A stretch of 64,000 nucleotides of DNA from Prosopocoilus inquinatus (GCA_036172665.1 CM069870.1:21550001-21614000), one strand, 5' to 3'; positions 8,566 to 21,203 are shown, numbered from the stretch's first letter. The notes: generated from the letters alone by a model not told the origin. Program-made: numbers and translations.

Positions 8566-11027
8566 AAAGAACTATGTAGAGGGTCTCTAGAAAGAACATT
8601 CGCCCTCTTTCTTCTTTATGTGAGTGTATATACATGCATTATTGTGTAGTAGTAACATGTAAACGCCCAGCAAATCCCGTAGACACAAGAGAATTTTCAA
8701 TGTTATCAAAACCGATAACAAATTCGATATTTCATATTTCAAACATGAAGTATATTGTATTATTATTATTACTTTGTATCTGTACGTCTTGTTTACACAG
8801 CAAATTCTGATAGCGTGACACTTTTACGATATTTAAAACGAAAACAATGTTCCCATCCACACGTTCGGATTTTTATACGCAATTTACTCATCATTATTAA
8901 TACTTATTTATTTACTTACTATTATTTTATGACTAAATTTGATGAAAACGAACGGAATATTTAAAATTAGTTACATTTTGCAGATCGTCCATAAAAGAGT
9001 TATCAAGAAAGCCCGAACTCGTTCAGGTCGTAAAAAAGTTGAAAAACGCGTGTACTTTACTTGGGTGATTTAATTATGATATCAGGTAGTTACTTTCTCG
9101 TGGTAAATTCTTGAAGAGGTTCAATTAAGTTAAATGGAACATTAAAATTAAAGTCATTATTATTACGGGACAGGACGGAATTTTATATTTCTTCTTCGGT
9201 TTATGACTTACAATTAGTGTCATTTGCAGCAAGGAATCCCCTCTATTAAAACGTAAATTTTGTGTAGGTATGTTTCTTAGGTCGAAAAGGAATTTGATTT
9301 CCGAGATAAACAGAAGTAGTTAAATCATGCTAGACAATTTCCGCGGCGACTACCTAAAAATACGCGCATTTAGTTTTGTGTTGTTCCAAAAATACAAAAG
9401 CGAATTTTGATCAATATTTCAAGCTTGACAATACCTAAATATAATTATTTTAGCAAAATTCGCTAGAATTTGGGTGTGACACGTTGTAAAGTGCGTTCAA
9501 AAATTCCTACGTTTGGAATTGGCCAGGATGACTTTTGATTGAGATAGGAAAAGTCTTTATTTAATTACGAAATTCTTCAATGCATTTCTCCGAATTGCAC
9601 TGCCAAGCCTAATAACTCTTTCTGTTCTGTTCTGTTTGCGAGAACCTTCAAATATGAAACCTTCTTTTCTAAAAAAAAAAAAAAAAAAACAAGCAGCTTC
9701 AATAAACAAACAAATAATTTACATGGAATTAATTCAACCTCTTAAATGTCAAAAATAGTGAAGTGTGAAATCAGTCGCAACTGTTTTCGACTGGAACAGC
9801 GACCTATGTACTTACGTTTACTGATCCAACGCCAACACCAAACGTGGGAGTTCTTGAACGTGTGCATTAAGGGTACGTCCACACGCACGCGTGTATACAT
9901 ATACAAGTTCGCGATGTGTCATAGAATTTACCGAAATAGACGGCGGCGCGCACAAGATTTTATGAGGTTTAAGATTTTACGAGTGTATCCATGCAATTTA
10001 CCAAATAAACAGCGCACGCGAATTTACGAGGTACACTTGGCACCGATGATGAAAATAAATTTTATTTCATGCTGTCCTTTACATTCTAATTTGCTTTTTA
10101 GTAAGATGTCGCTATTTTATCTATTCTGATTTGCGTTATTAATTTTGAATTCGGGACAAAAAAATATGATTGTGCAACAAACTCTATCTACTACTGTTCT
10201 ACGTTCTAACCACACTTAAAAGTTAACAGTTAGTCTCGAAAGATGACGTAACTTAAGGGTTAATTTGGGAAAAAAAATTAAATTAGAAAAAATTCTTAAG
10301 ATGTTAAAATATGAAGACAGTATGAAAAACATTGTTATTGTTAGTATTATTTGTTTAAACTTAGGCTGCTCGCTCGTCAACACCTAAACTCATGTAAATG
10401 GTTTACGACAAATAAAATGCTTCAGATCAAGCTGGAATTCTTCACTTTTCATAAAACGGAGGGGCAGTAAATGGTGGCCTTAAACTTACCTGTCCGAATC
10501 GATAATTGAGTGCAGCACAGATATACTAATTTGCTTGCCACTTCACGATCAGTGAAGAAAAGAAGTGAATTCCACATGCTAAGTATGAAACGAATAAACT
10601 GATTCGCGAAACGTCAAGGTAAATAAATTAAAGTTTGCAGCTCGGTCTATTTCATATTCTGCTTACAGACGAGTGATGTCCGACACTGATTAAAGTTAAT
10701 CTCGAATTAAAGCATAGAAAATCCTACGTTTAATCAAGGATTAGTTAAACACCGACGTCGGTGCAACTCAACCCAAGAGTTCTGCCAAGATCATCTAAAT
10801 TCATGCTTTAATCAAAAAAACTTAACACTTACATTTAATTACTCGAGTACAATTTATTCTACTGACTGACTCATCATGGACTTTAACTCATGGCGCTGCA
10901 ATTATTTTTAGACATTCATTAGTCGCTGAAGGTTAAATTAAAAAGTTTCAAGTGTGATTGAAAACGCGCGGCGAATTCTTAAGACAATCGTATTCGTGAG
11001 TATGACGCTGATGGAATCATGCTCACA
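8566..11027. other. AT-rich intergenic sequence, no gene called
   Basis: Contents: an A-run at about 9669-9687; a patch near 9865-10060 with two related short blocks (AATTTACCGAAATAGACGGC and AATTTACCAAATAAACAGCG); and at 10101-10135 a copy of the module AGTAAGATGTCGCTATTTTA found in the 5-kb foldback element. The open frame at 9746-10129 spans these repeats and is not a credible gene. Confidence 0.4.
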
Positions 11028-11690
11028 GTACAAATAAAGAATATGCAATCATGAGTAACCAATCAGTATAAAATGAGTATGAGTGTGTGTAATCAATAAT
11101 CATATAAAATACTACACGAGTGCGTACAATCAGTAATAATATAAAATAAGTATGAGTACGTGTAATTAGTATCATATAAAGTGAGTATGAGTAGAATCAA
11201 AAATATAAATCATTATGATAATTGTAAGATTAATTATACAAGTGTCAACTGAAGAAAAAACTTCAGACGTGCTTAGCATATTTCTTTCTCCATGATATTT
11301 TTATACTCATCATTTTTGATTACTTAAATCATATTCACAGTATCAGTAGAGTATACGTAATCATGAGTAAACAGTGAGTATAAAATGAGTATAAGTACGT
11401 GTAATCAATAATTCTATCAAATACAGCGTGAGTACACTGAATCAGTGATCATATAAAATAAGTAGGAGTGCGTACAATCAGAATCATATAAAATGAGTAT
11501 GAGCTGAATCGAGAATATAAATAATTAATTGTACGACAAGTGTCAACTGAGGAAAAACTTGACCGTTTTAGACGTGCTTACCGTATTTCTTTCGATTCGT
11601 ACTCAATGATATGTTTGTATTCATCATTTTTGATTACGTGAATCATCCTCACAGGATAAGTAGAGTATATGTAATCGTGAATCGTGACAG
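11028..11690 (+). repeat. Tandem repeat, period about 312 bp
   Basis: The phrase GTAATCATGAGTAA and its surroundings recur at about 11045, 11360 and (diverged) 11670. Within each unit a shorter subrepeat ATATAAAATGAGTATGAGTG followed by CGTGTAATCA recurs three to four times. The unit also has a conserved AAGTGTCAACTGA(A/G)GAAAAA block. Copies are diverged. Non-coding. Confidence 0.75.
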
Positions 11691-12394
11691 TTTCAAAATG
11701 ACCCGTTGTTGACCCGAATCATTTTCTTAATAGTCACATTTTGGTTGGTTTACAGCATAAAGAGTTGCCGACGCCCGATATAGAGGTCTTCCTCGAGGAA
11801 TCTGGAAGATCGATTTCTTGAACGGTCCCGCTCTTCTTAAACACTTTTCCCTTCCCGAATGTTACGCAAGTGGGGAATATCGGATGCTACATTTGCTATG
11901 AAAAAAATATCCTTAACTGAATGCATAAATTAGGTAGGTGCAATATAGCGGCCGGCTTCCGTAATACAATCTCATTCTTTTGCGGACGCGAGCTGCCCAC
12001 CTGGTACAAAATTCCCGGAAATTCAGTCTCCGTTACTTTAACCTTCTGGGCGTTTTAATATTTTATATTTAATCGCAACATATTTTTTATAAAAACATTG
12101 CATCTATGCGTACTGAATATCTGAACCTTTACATCTACTTATTACACTTACTTTTTTCTTGTACATTACGAGGATGGTTTTCCTTGTCAGTCTTTTTTTA
12201 ATTTAAATATAAAATCTTTATTTTTAAATTCGTTTTTAGCGGAACGTCTCCCGAATAATAATTTTTCTCTCGTTTAAAAAATTGAAAAATCTTTCCACAA
12301 CACCCCTGCTACATTCTCGTACGTATTTCTATTATAATCCTCAGCGTTTTCTTGATCGTTTGATTTCAGAGTATACGTCATGAATATACTATAT
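11691..12394. other. Intergenic, no gene seen
   Basis: Apparently single-copy AT-rich sequence with a few GC-richer patches (11760-12040). I see no splice-supported coding exon. Confidence 0.4.
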
Positions 12395-12488
12395 AGGAAA
12401 AATATATTTTACGCGGTTCAAATTCTAGTGAAGCAGGCAACAGGGGAAATATATTTTGCGCGGTTCAGATTCTAGTGAAGCAGGCAAT
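12395..12488. repeat. Two-copy tandem duplication, 47 bp
   Basis: Bases 12395-12441 and 12442-12488 are near-identical and share CGCGGTTCA(A/G)ATTCTAGTGAAGCAGGCAA. A few substitutions separate the copies. Confidence 0.85.
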
Positions 12489-13446
12489 ATAAAATATTAG
12501 ACCGTAGCGTGTAAACAAACGCTAGGGTTGCGGAGAAAATTGGCGCCGCTACAGCAATGGTGTTACTCAGTATAACAAAAAACAGGGCAATATTGCCGCA
12601 ATAAAAAATTACAGTTGTGTAATCAACTCTTCTTGTTTAAATGTGTAAAGATTTTCAAAGTAATTAGTTGACCAGTTGTACCTCGACGGGCGAACTTTAT
12701 TGTGACATTGCGTCATATAGTAAGAACGCCGTAAATTATTTTCACCGTCCCATTACACAATGTGCCTGTTCGATACATTTATTCTAATCTTATGTTTAGT
12801 CATGAACCTCGTGTTCGAGTGGTCTCATAAGAGAAGGGGGAAACCGGGGGAGTGAGGCAAATCCCCAGCATTTCATTGCATTATACATGCTTGGGAACTT
12901 GTATGCGCGTTTGGAAGTCCCTTTAGAATTTTTTAAATCGTCTCCAGATGAAGTTTCTTTTTCCTTTTTTTTTGAAATATTCCATTATCAAGTAAGTGAT
13001 TAGAATGGTCTTAAAAGGTGCTTTCTTTCGCTCACAAAAACGTGGTCTAAACGCGTTTCGATCCTAAAACGGACGAATTAATCCCCACTCTACTTGAAAT
13101 TTCAATCCGGATCGGTAATCCCCTTTCCCCTTCGAATCAAACTATTTTTATGTTTCGTTTGTTTTGAATCGCAGTTATTTGCAAGCGAACTGTCAATCAA
13201 TATATCAAATCTGAGGTGTTTGTTGCAACAACTACGGAATCTAATTTCAAACTATTCGACACCAGATTAAAACTTTTAAGTGAAAGAAAGCATTTAAGGA
13301 TGTATGTATCATTTAAGCTTCATTTTGTTCCTGTAGAAACAATAGGGTACATGAACATTTCTTTTTAAGATTTTATTTGGAAGTAGGTAAAAATACGATA
13401 ATTTAGATGTATTTCTTTTTTTTTTGATAAATGAATATTAAAGTCG
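12489..13446. other. Intergenic, no gene seen
   Basis: Mixed AT-rich sequence. No element termini or exons recognised. Confidence 0.4.
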
Positions 13447-13704
13447 TAAAAAATTAAAGAAATTTGAATTGGTTAAATTCCCGCCAAAACGCAAATTCTG
13501 ACCGTGTGACGTCAATGTTCATATGTTGTCAAATCGTAATAAGTGAATATCAATACGAACACTTAAAACTTATTACAATAAATAGTAAAACATATTATCA
13601 GTATTGTGCTGTGTTATAATGTAAAAATACCTATGCAAGAACTCCGAATAAATTATTTATAAGCGTTTCACAAAATTTAGTGTTACCAACCTTACTTCTC
13701 AATG
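13447..13704 (+). repeat. Dispersed repeat family B, copy 1
   Basis: About 258 bp matches 30104-30360 closely in the same orientation. Both share CCCGCCAAAACGCA, GACCGTGTGACGTCAATGTT and AGCGTTTCACAAAATTTAGT. The copies end at the same place (CTTACTTCTCAA), which may be the true 3' edge of the family. No coding content. Confidence 0.85.
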
Positions 13705-13892
13705 GCGAAAAGTTCCCGTTTCCACCACAAATTTCTCAACAACAAAGTAAAAAAATATATAATAATTTCTTTAAGGTATTCACTTCGTAATTGTTGCTTA
13801 AACTAAAACTATATTTTTCAGCATATATTAAGAGCAAACATTCAAACTATTTGACAAGGGTCTGCATACAACATAAAGTCAATGACAATATA

Positions 13893-15212
13893 CCGGGTGG
13901 AAAGTTTCAAACCCGAACATAGCAAAGTTCCATTGAGAACTACGTTTCTGTAGATTACTGCTCGCCATTTAAAGATACAAAAATGGTAATGGTATTAAAT
14001 GAAAGATAAAATTAAGCCCAATGTTATCGTGTTAAAATTATTCCTGTTGTGTTAATACTTTGAAATAGAAATTAAATTTTTAAATTTCAAATGAAAAATG
14101 TAGTCGCCTTAGTATGTCAGATTTGAAGTTTGCAATTCAATAATCAGAATTTTGTACAATGTGCTTCAAAATAAAATTACATTCATCTGTGTAGCATACT
14201 GACGATGAAAAACTGTTAGGATTTATTTCTTTGCTCCTGTTTGATTCACAAAATACTTTTCTACTATTCTTGTTAATTTCAGTACAATGTTGATGGCAAC
14301 TGCGTTTGTGGAATTGATGTCTTTTTTTTTAATATTCTTTAGAGTTGTGTGTTACTTATTCTTGAACGGTGTGAAACTTATTTAATTCTTAGTACAATTG
14401 AATTTAAAACTGATTTAGTATCGACATGTGTCGGTATTGATTGCCCATGGCCCATCATTTTAAGTTTATTGATAGTATCAGAAACAACAGTATTTTTGTA
14501 TGCAATGACGTAGAACACAATTATCATTCTAATAAAGAAAGAATTGTCGTAACTTAAACGACAAGAGTACCTACCTATTATTTGCTCTGTACAATAATTC
14601 ATAATACTTTTTGACTGACGTATAAATCATTTCCATTAATTGAAACAACTTAAAGTTTAAAACCTATAGCCGGGCCGCCGAAGAAACGGAGTAATAAAAT
14701 TGCGTGATATACACGTGATTGCTGTTTCTGTGACCTAAGTACCGACAGATTTACACTAACCTACAGTGTCGGTCACTCTGCAGAGTAACAACATACTTCC
14801 AGTAGTTCGTATTTTTCCTATTTTTAACAAATTGGCGTTATTATTAATCAGTCTTTCTTAAGACTTAATTTAATATTTGAATAAAATAGTGGTAAGTGGT
14901 AATTTCTGGTGTTTGATGTAAATACGGCTTTCCGTGTCGGTGTCACAAGAGCAGCGCGTGATCACTCCGTTTCTTCGGCGGCCCGACTATAACACAGGCG
15001 ACTAAATTTTTCGTTTAAAATTTGAAAATTTTATTTATATTCCGAAAGTATTAATATTTAGGAATAATTTTAACACTATAATATTGTCCACGGTTTTCTC
15101 TTTTCTTTAATACCATTGCCATTTTTGTATCTTCAAATGGCGAGCAGCAATTCACAGAAACATAGTTTTCAATACAAGTTTGCTATGTTCGGGTTTGAAA
15201 CTTTCCACCCGG
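13893..15212. mobile_element. DNA element with long inverted repeats (1,320 bp), TA flanks
   Basis: The left arm, from CCGGGTGGAAAGTTTCAAAC to about 14060, is mirrored by the right arm from about 15040 to 15212. The arms are roughly 165 bp and share AAATGGCGAGCAG and CCATTTTTGTATCTT. TA flanks both ends (13891-13892 and 15213-15214). There is no transposase. A second element is nested at 14669-14987. The TA duplication suggests the Tc1/mariner superfamily. Confidence 0.7.
14669..14987. mobile_element. Nested MITE (319 bp)
   Basis: The ends GCCGGGCCGCCGAAGAAACG and the complement of CGTTTCTTCGGCGGCCCGAC pair nearly perfectly and are flanked by TATA on both sides (14665-14668 and 14988-14991). 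It sits inside the 13893-15212 element, so it is the younger insertion. Non-coding. Confidence 0.8.
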
Positions 15213-15421
15213 TATAAACACTGACGTCACAACGAATGGGAAGCCTTTCGAAACCACGTGATTTATATTTGAATATTTTCGATTTTATTTATTAATTTAA
15301 GAGAATAATAAATAGAAACAGCGTACAAATTTGGTGTTTTCGCGTGTGTTATTGACTATAGTCCCGATTAGAGAGCTTTAATTAATAATTTTGTATTATT
15401 GTCATGTACCCTCCTATTGTC

Positions 15422-16352
15422 ACCGATGAGAAGTTAGCAATAAAATTCCAGCAATAAAATTATGAAATTTCAAAACGCTGCCACCGCTAAAATAACGATC
15501 ACAGATCAATAATATTCAATCTATTACAAAGAGTATAATGTGTAGGTACCCCTCACATGAAGAAATTGAGAAAATATTTGATATTAAGTTAACTATGACT
15601 ATTTAAACCAGCATAAGTCATTATTCATATATTGCATCAAAACAATTGCTTTCACTGAAAATTTTCACACAGTCATAAAGTAAACATACATATCTATTTA
15701 ATAATGCCATTAGAAAGTTTTAGCCGGTTGATTTGAAGTAATTAGAAATTAATTAAAAGTAACGCTTTTAATTCTCTGAGAAAGTTCTCTGAGAAAAGTT
15801 ATGAACATTTGAAATTGGTACTGTTTCAATGATCTGAGAGTCACTTTTAATTAATTTCTAATTACTTCAAATCAACCGGCTAAAACTCAGAGGGCAGTTT
15901 AAACGATAGATTTCGATCCGTGCTTTAACATTCTGTAAACAGAATTTTTATGCAAGTTCTCTGAGAAAAGTTATGAACATTTGAAATTGGTACTGTTTCA
16001 TTGGTCCGAGCGCCACTTTTAATTAATTTCTAATTACTTCAAATCAACCGGCTAAAACTTTCTGAAGGCATTATTAAATAGATATGTATGTTTACTTTAC
16101 GACTACGTGAAAATTTTCAGTGAAAACAATTGTTTTGTGCGATATATGAATAATGGCTTATGCTGGTTTAAATAGTCATAGGTAACTTAATATCAAATAT
16201 TTTCTCAATTTCTTCATGTGAGGGGAATCTACACATTATACTCTTTGTAATAGATTAAATATTATTGATCTGTCATCGTTATTTTAGCGGTGGCAGCGTT
16301 TTGAAATTTCATAATTTTATTGCTGGAATTTTATTGCTAACTTCTCATCGGT
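15422..16352. mobile_element. Mutator-like foldback element (931 bp), 9-bp target duplication
   Basis: Long inverted arms of about 340 bp (15422-15763 and 16012-16352) start ACCGATGAGAAGTTAGCAA. They are flanked by the exact 9-bp direct repeat CCTATTGTC (15413-15421 and 16353-16361). Long terminal inverted repeats plus a 9-bp duplication are the classic Mutator-like combination. The short centre contains a further partial duplication (15782-15889 and 15955-16060, sharing AAGTTATGAACATTTGAAAT). No protein is encoded. Confidence 0.72.
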
Positions 16353-16361
16353 CCTATTGTC

Positions 16362-17921
16362 ACCATGGAAATAAAACGCTTAAAATTGAGCTCTAATTGA
16401 AAAATGGGGCTATACTTGTGTAAACAGATTTAATCGTGAAGTTAATGATTTAATTTACGGTGTTCGTAAAACAAACGATTGTTTATTCGGTGTAATGAAA
16501 AGTCAACTTGGCAGCAGCAGTGCAGTGAAAACCAACAACCCCCTTTTGTTATAAAATATTTTCATGCACTTCCCGAGAACGGTTTACCTGTTGAATATTT
16601 TATAAAATGATCAGGGTATACCTATAGGATGTACTGGGAGGAAATTAATGTAAAAGCTTTCAATGGCATTCAAATAATATATGTACATTTACAACGCGTG
16701 TTGAATATTCATGTGTGAGTTATTTATCAGGAGCGCGAAGTACTCTCCGCTAATGTGCATGCATGAAACCGCGTTTTTATACAACATTACCATAACATTA
16801 GGGAAATCACAGTGATCGTTTTCATTTCTGCGGTACGGCGGTGCAATTAGGATTTTTAATTATTGTTAGAAGTATGAATTATTAATTTTTTTTGAGCGTT
16901 GGTAAGCCAATGAACCGTCATAAGAACGCCGCCATTAATCCTGTTGATAATGTCTCTTTCTGGGCACTCGGTTTTATGACTAATGAAAATACCATTAAAC
17001 TTGATAGCATTTATTACTTTTTTTTTCGTTTATTTATATCGTTTATAGAATTCATGGTGCAATTTACAACCGAACCGCAAGAGCTGCTGCACGTACTCTC
17101 GTAAACCGCTTCATCCCATACTTTATAATATTATTATTATTCGATGGTCCAAACGGGTTTTCAAGAGAACTCGTTTCGTTTAGTTTAGTTTAAGACCTAA
17201 GACCCTCCTCTCCTCCCCCCCCCCCCCCCCCCCCCACACACACACAAACATTTTTACGTTTTCGATTACGATTTTTAAACACACACCTGCCTGGCTCACA
17301 CGGAAAAATCAAAAACAACAAAGTTAACAACAATCAAACGCAATACCTAATCAAACGCTTTTAAACGCCATCAATCCACATAATAAAAAAGAACTTCCTG
17401 TGTTCTATTTACAATGTTATTATACTTACACGTGAACATTGTTTTATAATATGGGCAATTGGATGAGTCTATTTCGCTTCAGTAATCATCGGGGTCGTTA
17501 ATACTCCAAATGATTCATTCGTTTCGCCGTTCGTTCATTGATTCATTCATTAATTCTTGTAAGCAGCAGCATTGACTGGTTTTAATCAAACATACATAGG
17601 TCGCTGTCGTAATTAATTATTATCAGAACCTGCAGCCGTTGTAAAATTTTGCGCTAAGCATTCAAGTCATCCAAATGAAAACCTTTTAAACTGGAAGAAT
17701 GTTGGCTGACTCGATTTGTATACTATAGCAAACAAGAACTCGAAGACTGCTTGCTGCTCTTACGGCAACGACCCACACGCATCTTTTCTGTCGCTGGTTA
17801 TAACGAAACTTGTGCTAGATTTTATACTCCCACGGAAAAATGGTCATTTTATTACAACGTTACCCTATAATTATAACCAGGGCCCGGTTTCAGATATTTT
17901 TTTGTTGTCAAAGAAGCGGAG
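16362..17921. other. Intergenic, simple repeats only
   Basis: A C-run of 21 bases (17215-17235) runs directly into a short CA repeat to about 17250. The frames at 16892-17104 and from 17716 are not supported by any domain or splice logic; the latter runs into the Transib-like terminus. Confidence 0.4.
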
Positions 17922-17926
17922 CGTCG

Positions 17927-19639
17927 CACAGTGGAGCAAAACGCACTCGTTCGTGCCAAAAATCTATAACTTCAAAAAACAAAGCTTCATGAAATTGAAA
18001 TTTGGCACAAATGTCAAGAGATGTACGAAAAATAGAATTAAGGAGCGAACATACTATAAAGTTGATGTACAGTGCGTTGCAAAAATCTTTTGTATTCGTC
18101 AAGTATAAAAGTTCTTAGATATCACTTTTTTTATGTAATTTAAACAAAAATTTAAACAAAAAAGGAGCAAAGAAATATAATTTCAATTATAATGATCAAG
18201 GAAAACCGATAATAATTAATTTTAAAATAAATCACACTCTCTTCCTCTGAAATAATTTTTACCTGTATAATAATTTTAGTTTTGGAGAAATATCATTATC
18301 ATTCATAAATCATCAAAAAAAAATTCTTTAACTGAATACGAATTATTATTTCGTGGATTAGCAATTTTATACACAAAAATTAGTTATACTTTTAGAACAA
18401 AACAATATAGGGAATTTTAATCCGAACTTTTGCTCTTTATGGGGGGAAGTAGGGTACGTCACTATTTGCCTATTTCCAACACTCTGTATATATATGACAT
18501 TCTAAAAACATTTTTTCTTTTTTCCTTCCTTTAATTTATTGAAGTTTGAGGTATAGTTCATTAAAAAAAAAAACAAAATATATTACAAAATACCCCATTC
18601 GATTTAAGAAGTATAAAGTGAGGATGAATTAAATCATAAATTTATTTCCTCTATATTTTATTTGTTTGTGAATTTGTTAAAAATGGAAACTAAAACATTA
18701 ATAAAAAGGATGCTGGTATCATTACGCGCGCTGGTAAAGAGAATGTCAGTAAAACTTATTTAAATAAGTTTTAACTGAAAAGAGAAATTTAGAAAATTTG
18801 AAAATGATTAAATAAGCGTTTTTCTTCATCTTCAAGTGAAAATTTTTCAACAACATATTTTTGTAATTGGGAAATTTGTTTTTCCACTTTCAGCAAATAC
18901 GGTAGGTTAACAGCCATTTTTAATTTTTAGTTTATGTATATTTTGAGAATAATAGTTATTAATTAATATTGTTTAACAACTTTTTCAATGAAATGATAGT
19001 TTACAAATACTAAACAAACTGCAAAACTGTTTTTGATATTTGCTAAAAATGTTTGTACAACATGGCTAGGCCTCTCAATTTGAAGTGCAATTAAAATTTC
19101 CTAAATTTGAGCAACTTAAATACATGATAACAAGAAAAGATGCAAGAAGGTGCAGCTAAATTTTAAGAGAAACAGTTCTTAGACATTTATTCCTCATGTA
19201 AACATAAAATTTAAGGTGCCGGCAAATGCCGATAATAACCAAAAGTCTGCATATTTATTGATCTGCATGCAAAAAAGAACCCTAAATGTAAAGGCTCGTA
19301 CTTAAAAAGAGAATGAAATAAATTTCGACTTACCATTCCTATAATCCACTTTAAGTAAAGTATTTTTAAAAAGAACAATTAAATTTGTCAAAGTTACTCA
19401 CGCAGATGATGTTTTAAAGGTAACAAAAACAGGTTAAAAAGTGTCACTTGATACCTTGGCATGTTACATCTTTTTAAAGGGCTAAAAATCATAGAAAACA
19501 AATTCGTATTGGCTTAAATTATATTTTTTTAAATAAACTGGAATATTAAGTAAGTGACTACAAATGTTATGTTAACAAATTATACAACCACCGATGAAAA
19601 GTACTTTTAGCACGATTTGTCTCCTAATGTCCCACTGTG
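17927..19639. mobile_element. Transib-like element (1,713 bp), CGTCG target duplication
   Basis: Both ends start CACAGTGG (left 17927-17934; right end CCACTGTG at 19632-19639). About 20 bp further in, both carry a similar block, TCGTGCCAAAAAT at the left and TCGTGCTAAAAGT on the complement at the right. The element is flanked by an exact 5-bp GC-rich repeat CGTCG (17922-17926 and 19640-19644). CACAGTG termini with GC-rich 5-bp duplications are characteristic of Transib transposons, the relatives of RAG1, whose ends resemble recombination-signal heptamers. The interior is AT-rich with no transposase, so it is non-autonomous or decayed. Confidence 0.72.
18789..18917 (-). other. Small open frame of 42 codons inside the Transib-like element
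   Basis: The minus strand reads MAVNLPYLLKVEKQISQLQK followed by a charged stretch ending KRLFNHFQIF and a stop. Composition is protein-like, with an amphipathic or coiled-coil character in the KVEKQISQLQKYVVEKF region and acidic residues after it. It might be an exon remnant of an element protein. I do not recognise it and it may be chance. Confidence 0.25.
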
Positions 19640-19644
19640 CGTCG

Positions 19645-20564
19645 CGTCGTCGCTTATTCCCAAACCCTACTATGTTACAAACTATTACAAAACACTACTC
19701 GACTTGTCGACTTAGTCACTTGTTTAGAGAACAATTTTTTGAAATGAAATTGAATCCATAAAGTATACTACGAGCCGGCAGGCATATGGATAATAGGCGG
19801 AGCGTGGCATTAAAATACATTTTTCCAGAGGTTGGTTATAACTAATACCTAAAAGAATTATTTTTAAATACCTACTATAATAATCGCATGCGAGTTGGTT
19901 ATTAAGTATGAAAAACTTAATTACGTAATAAAAGTCCGTGTAAGTACGTAGAAGGCAATATTGTGTAAAATTTCTGTTATTTAATTAATAAAATATTTAA
20001 TTGCGGTAAATCTAATTTACGTTTCATAAACATTATAATGAGAATAGAAAGTCGTATAAATATTTACATTAAAAAAAGAATGCGCCGTTAAATGAAAACC
20101 CTGTTAAATGAAATTAAATTAAATGTACGCAATTTACAACTCGTAATTGTAAATAGAATTTCCATCACGCCTCGAACTTTGTAGTTTATTCTCGTTTCTA
20201 CATAATAGTCATTTCACTTTCTCTAATGTCAACAACGTTTTGTTATTTAGTATTGTAGTAAGACGTATGGGGCCGTATGAATAAAAAATAAAGCAAATGC
20301 TTTTACTTCAATTATTAATTTTTTTTTTTAACAAAATGGCAGCTTTACAGAAGAGATCGAGAATAAAGTGACTTAATACATTTTTTTCCGGATATTGTAC
20401 TTTAATGCTCAGCTAAAATGATAGGACCAGACAACTTCGTGGTTTGATAACAAGAGAGAAAGGGAATGGCTTCGGCCTAAGTACGTTTCATTTTCAAGAA
20501 TAACAAAAATGATCTTTGGAAATCACAAGTCGCATTTTACTCACAATCAGTAATATCTGGATTG
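19645..20564. other. AT-rich intergenic, no gene seen
   Basis: No element boundary or exon identified. Confidence 0.4.
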
Positions 20565-20720
20565 GAGAAAACGACCACATTTAATGTGGTCGAGGGGTTT
20601 TCTCACTATTTATTTAGATTACAGCCACAGGTTTTGTGTTGCTTTGTGATTATTGAAGATGGCTTCCCGGTCAACTTTACGCAAAATGTGGTCGAGGGGT
20701 TTTCTCACTATTTATTTAGA
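20565..20720. repeat. 36-bp direct duplication with a hairpin
   Basis: The block AATGTGGTCGAGGGGTTTTC plus the following bases to TTTAGA occurs at 20583-20618 and again at 20685-20720, 102 bp apart. The first copy also pairs with GAGAAAACGACCACATT just upstream (from 20565), making an imperfect hairpin. The open frame across it is a by-product. Confidence 0.7.
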
Positions 20721-20962
20721 ACACAGGAAAGTCTTAAGGCCTTTTCTGCTAGATTTTATGGTAGTATCGGAAAACAAATGTCTATTTGGTTTTTGAGATT
20801 TGTAATTGTTTCTGTATTTTCTTACGGAATGTCAGCTTTTTATCATTGTTAATTACATTCGTCTCTAAAAGATATTTTCTAGCTATTGATACGGTTTTCC
20901 GCGAACAGGTTTATATAATTTTTTTCTACAATTACTTTAACATTTTAAAAATTTTACATTTT

Positions 20963-21003
20963 TGTCAGGTCAAAAAACGAACGTAGGATGACGCTGTTTT
21001 ATC
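20963..21003 (+). repeat. Copy of the hammerhead-element module
   Basis: The sequence TGTCAGGTCAAAAAACGAAC followed by GTAGGATGACGCTGTTTTATC matches 5216-5255 of the 5-kb foldback element with several differences. No hammerhead lies next to it here, so it is a fragment. Confidence 0.55.
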
Positions 21004-21203
21004 GGTTTAACATTTTAATTAAAAAATATTTAATTTTCAATTTCATAATTTTAATAATTTAACTATAACATAAAAAACGGCTGATTTTTTTGGACATACG
21101 TTCATTTGAACTTCTTCATCATTATATTCAGCAGAATGTCTCAGAAGTAGCGGTTACTTCAATGATATATCCTGCAGATTAAAGTGAAGAAAAAACAAAC
21201 ATG

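Noticed and set aside
9746..10129. 127-codon plus-strand frame
   Set aside because: It spans short repeats and ends in the hammerhead-element module; no recognisable domain.
17716..18108. 130-codon plus-strand frame
   Set aside because: It crosses the Transib-like left terminus and a TACAGTGCGTTGC repeat end, so it is a mosaic of noncoding pieces.
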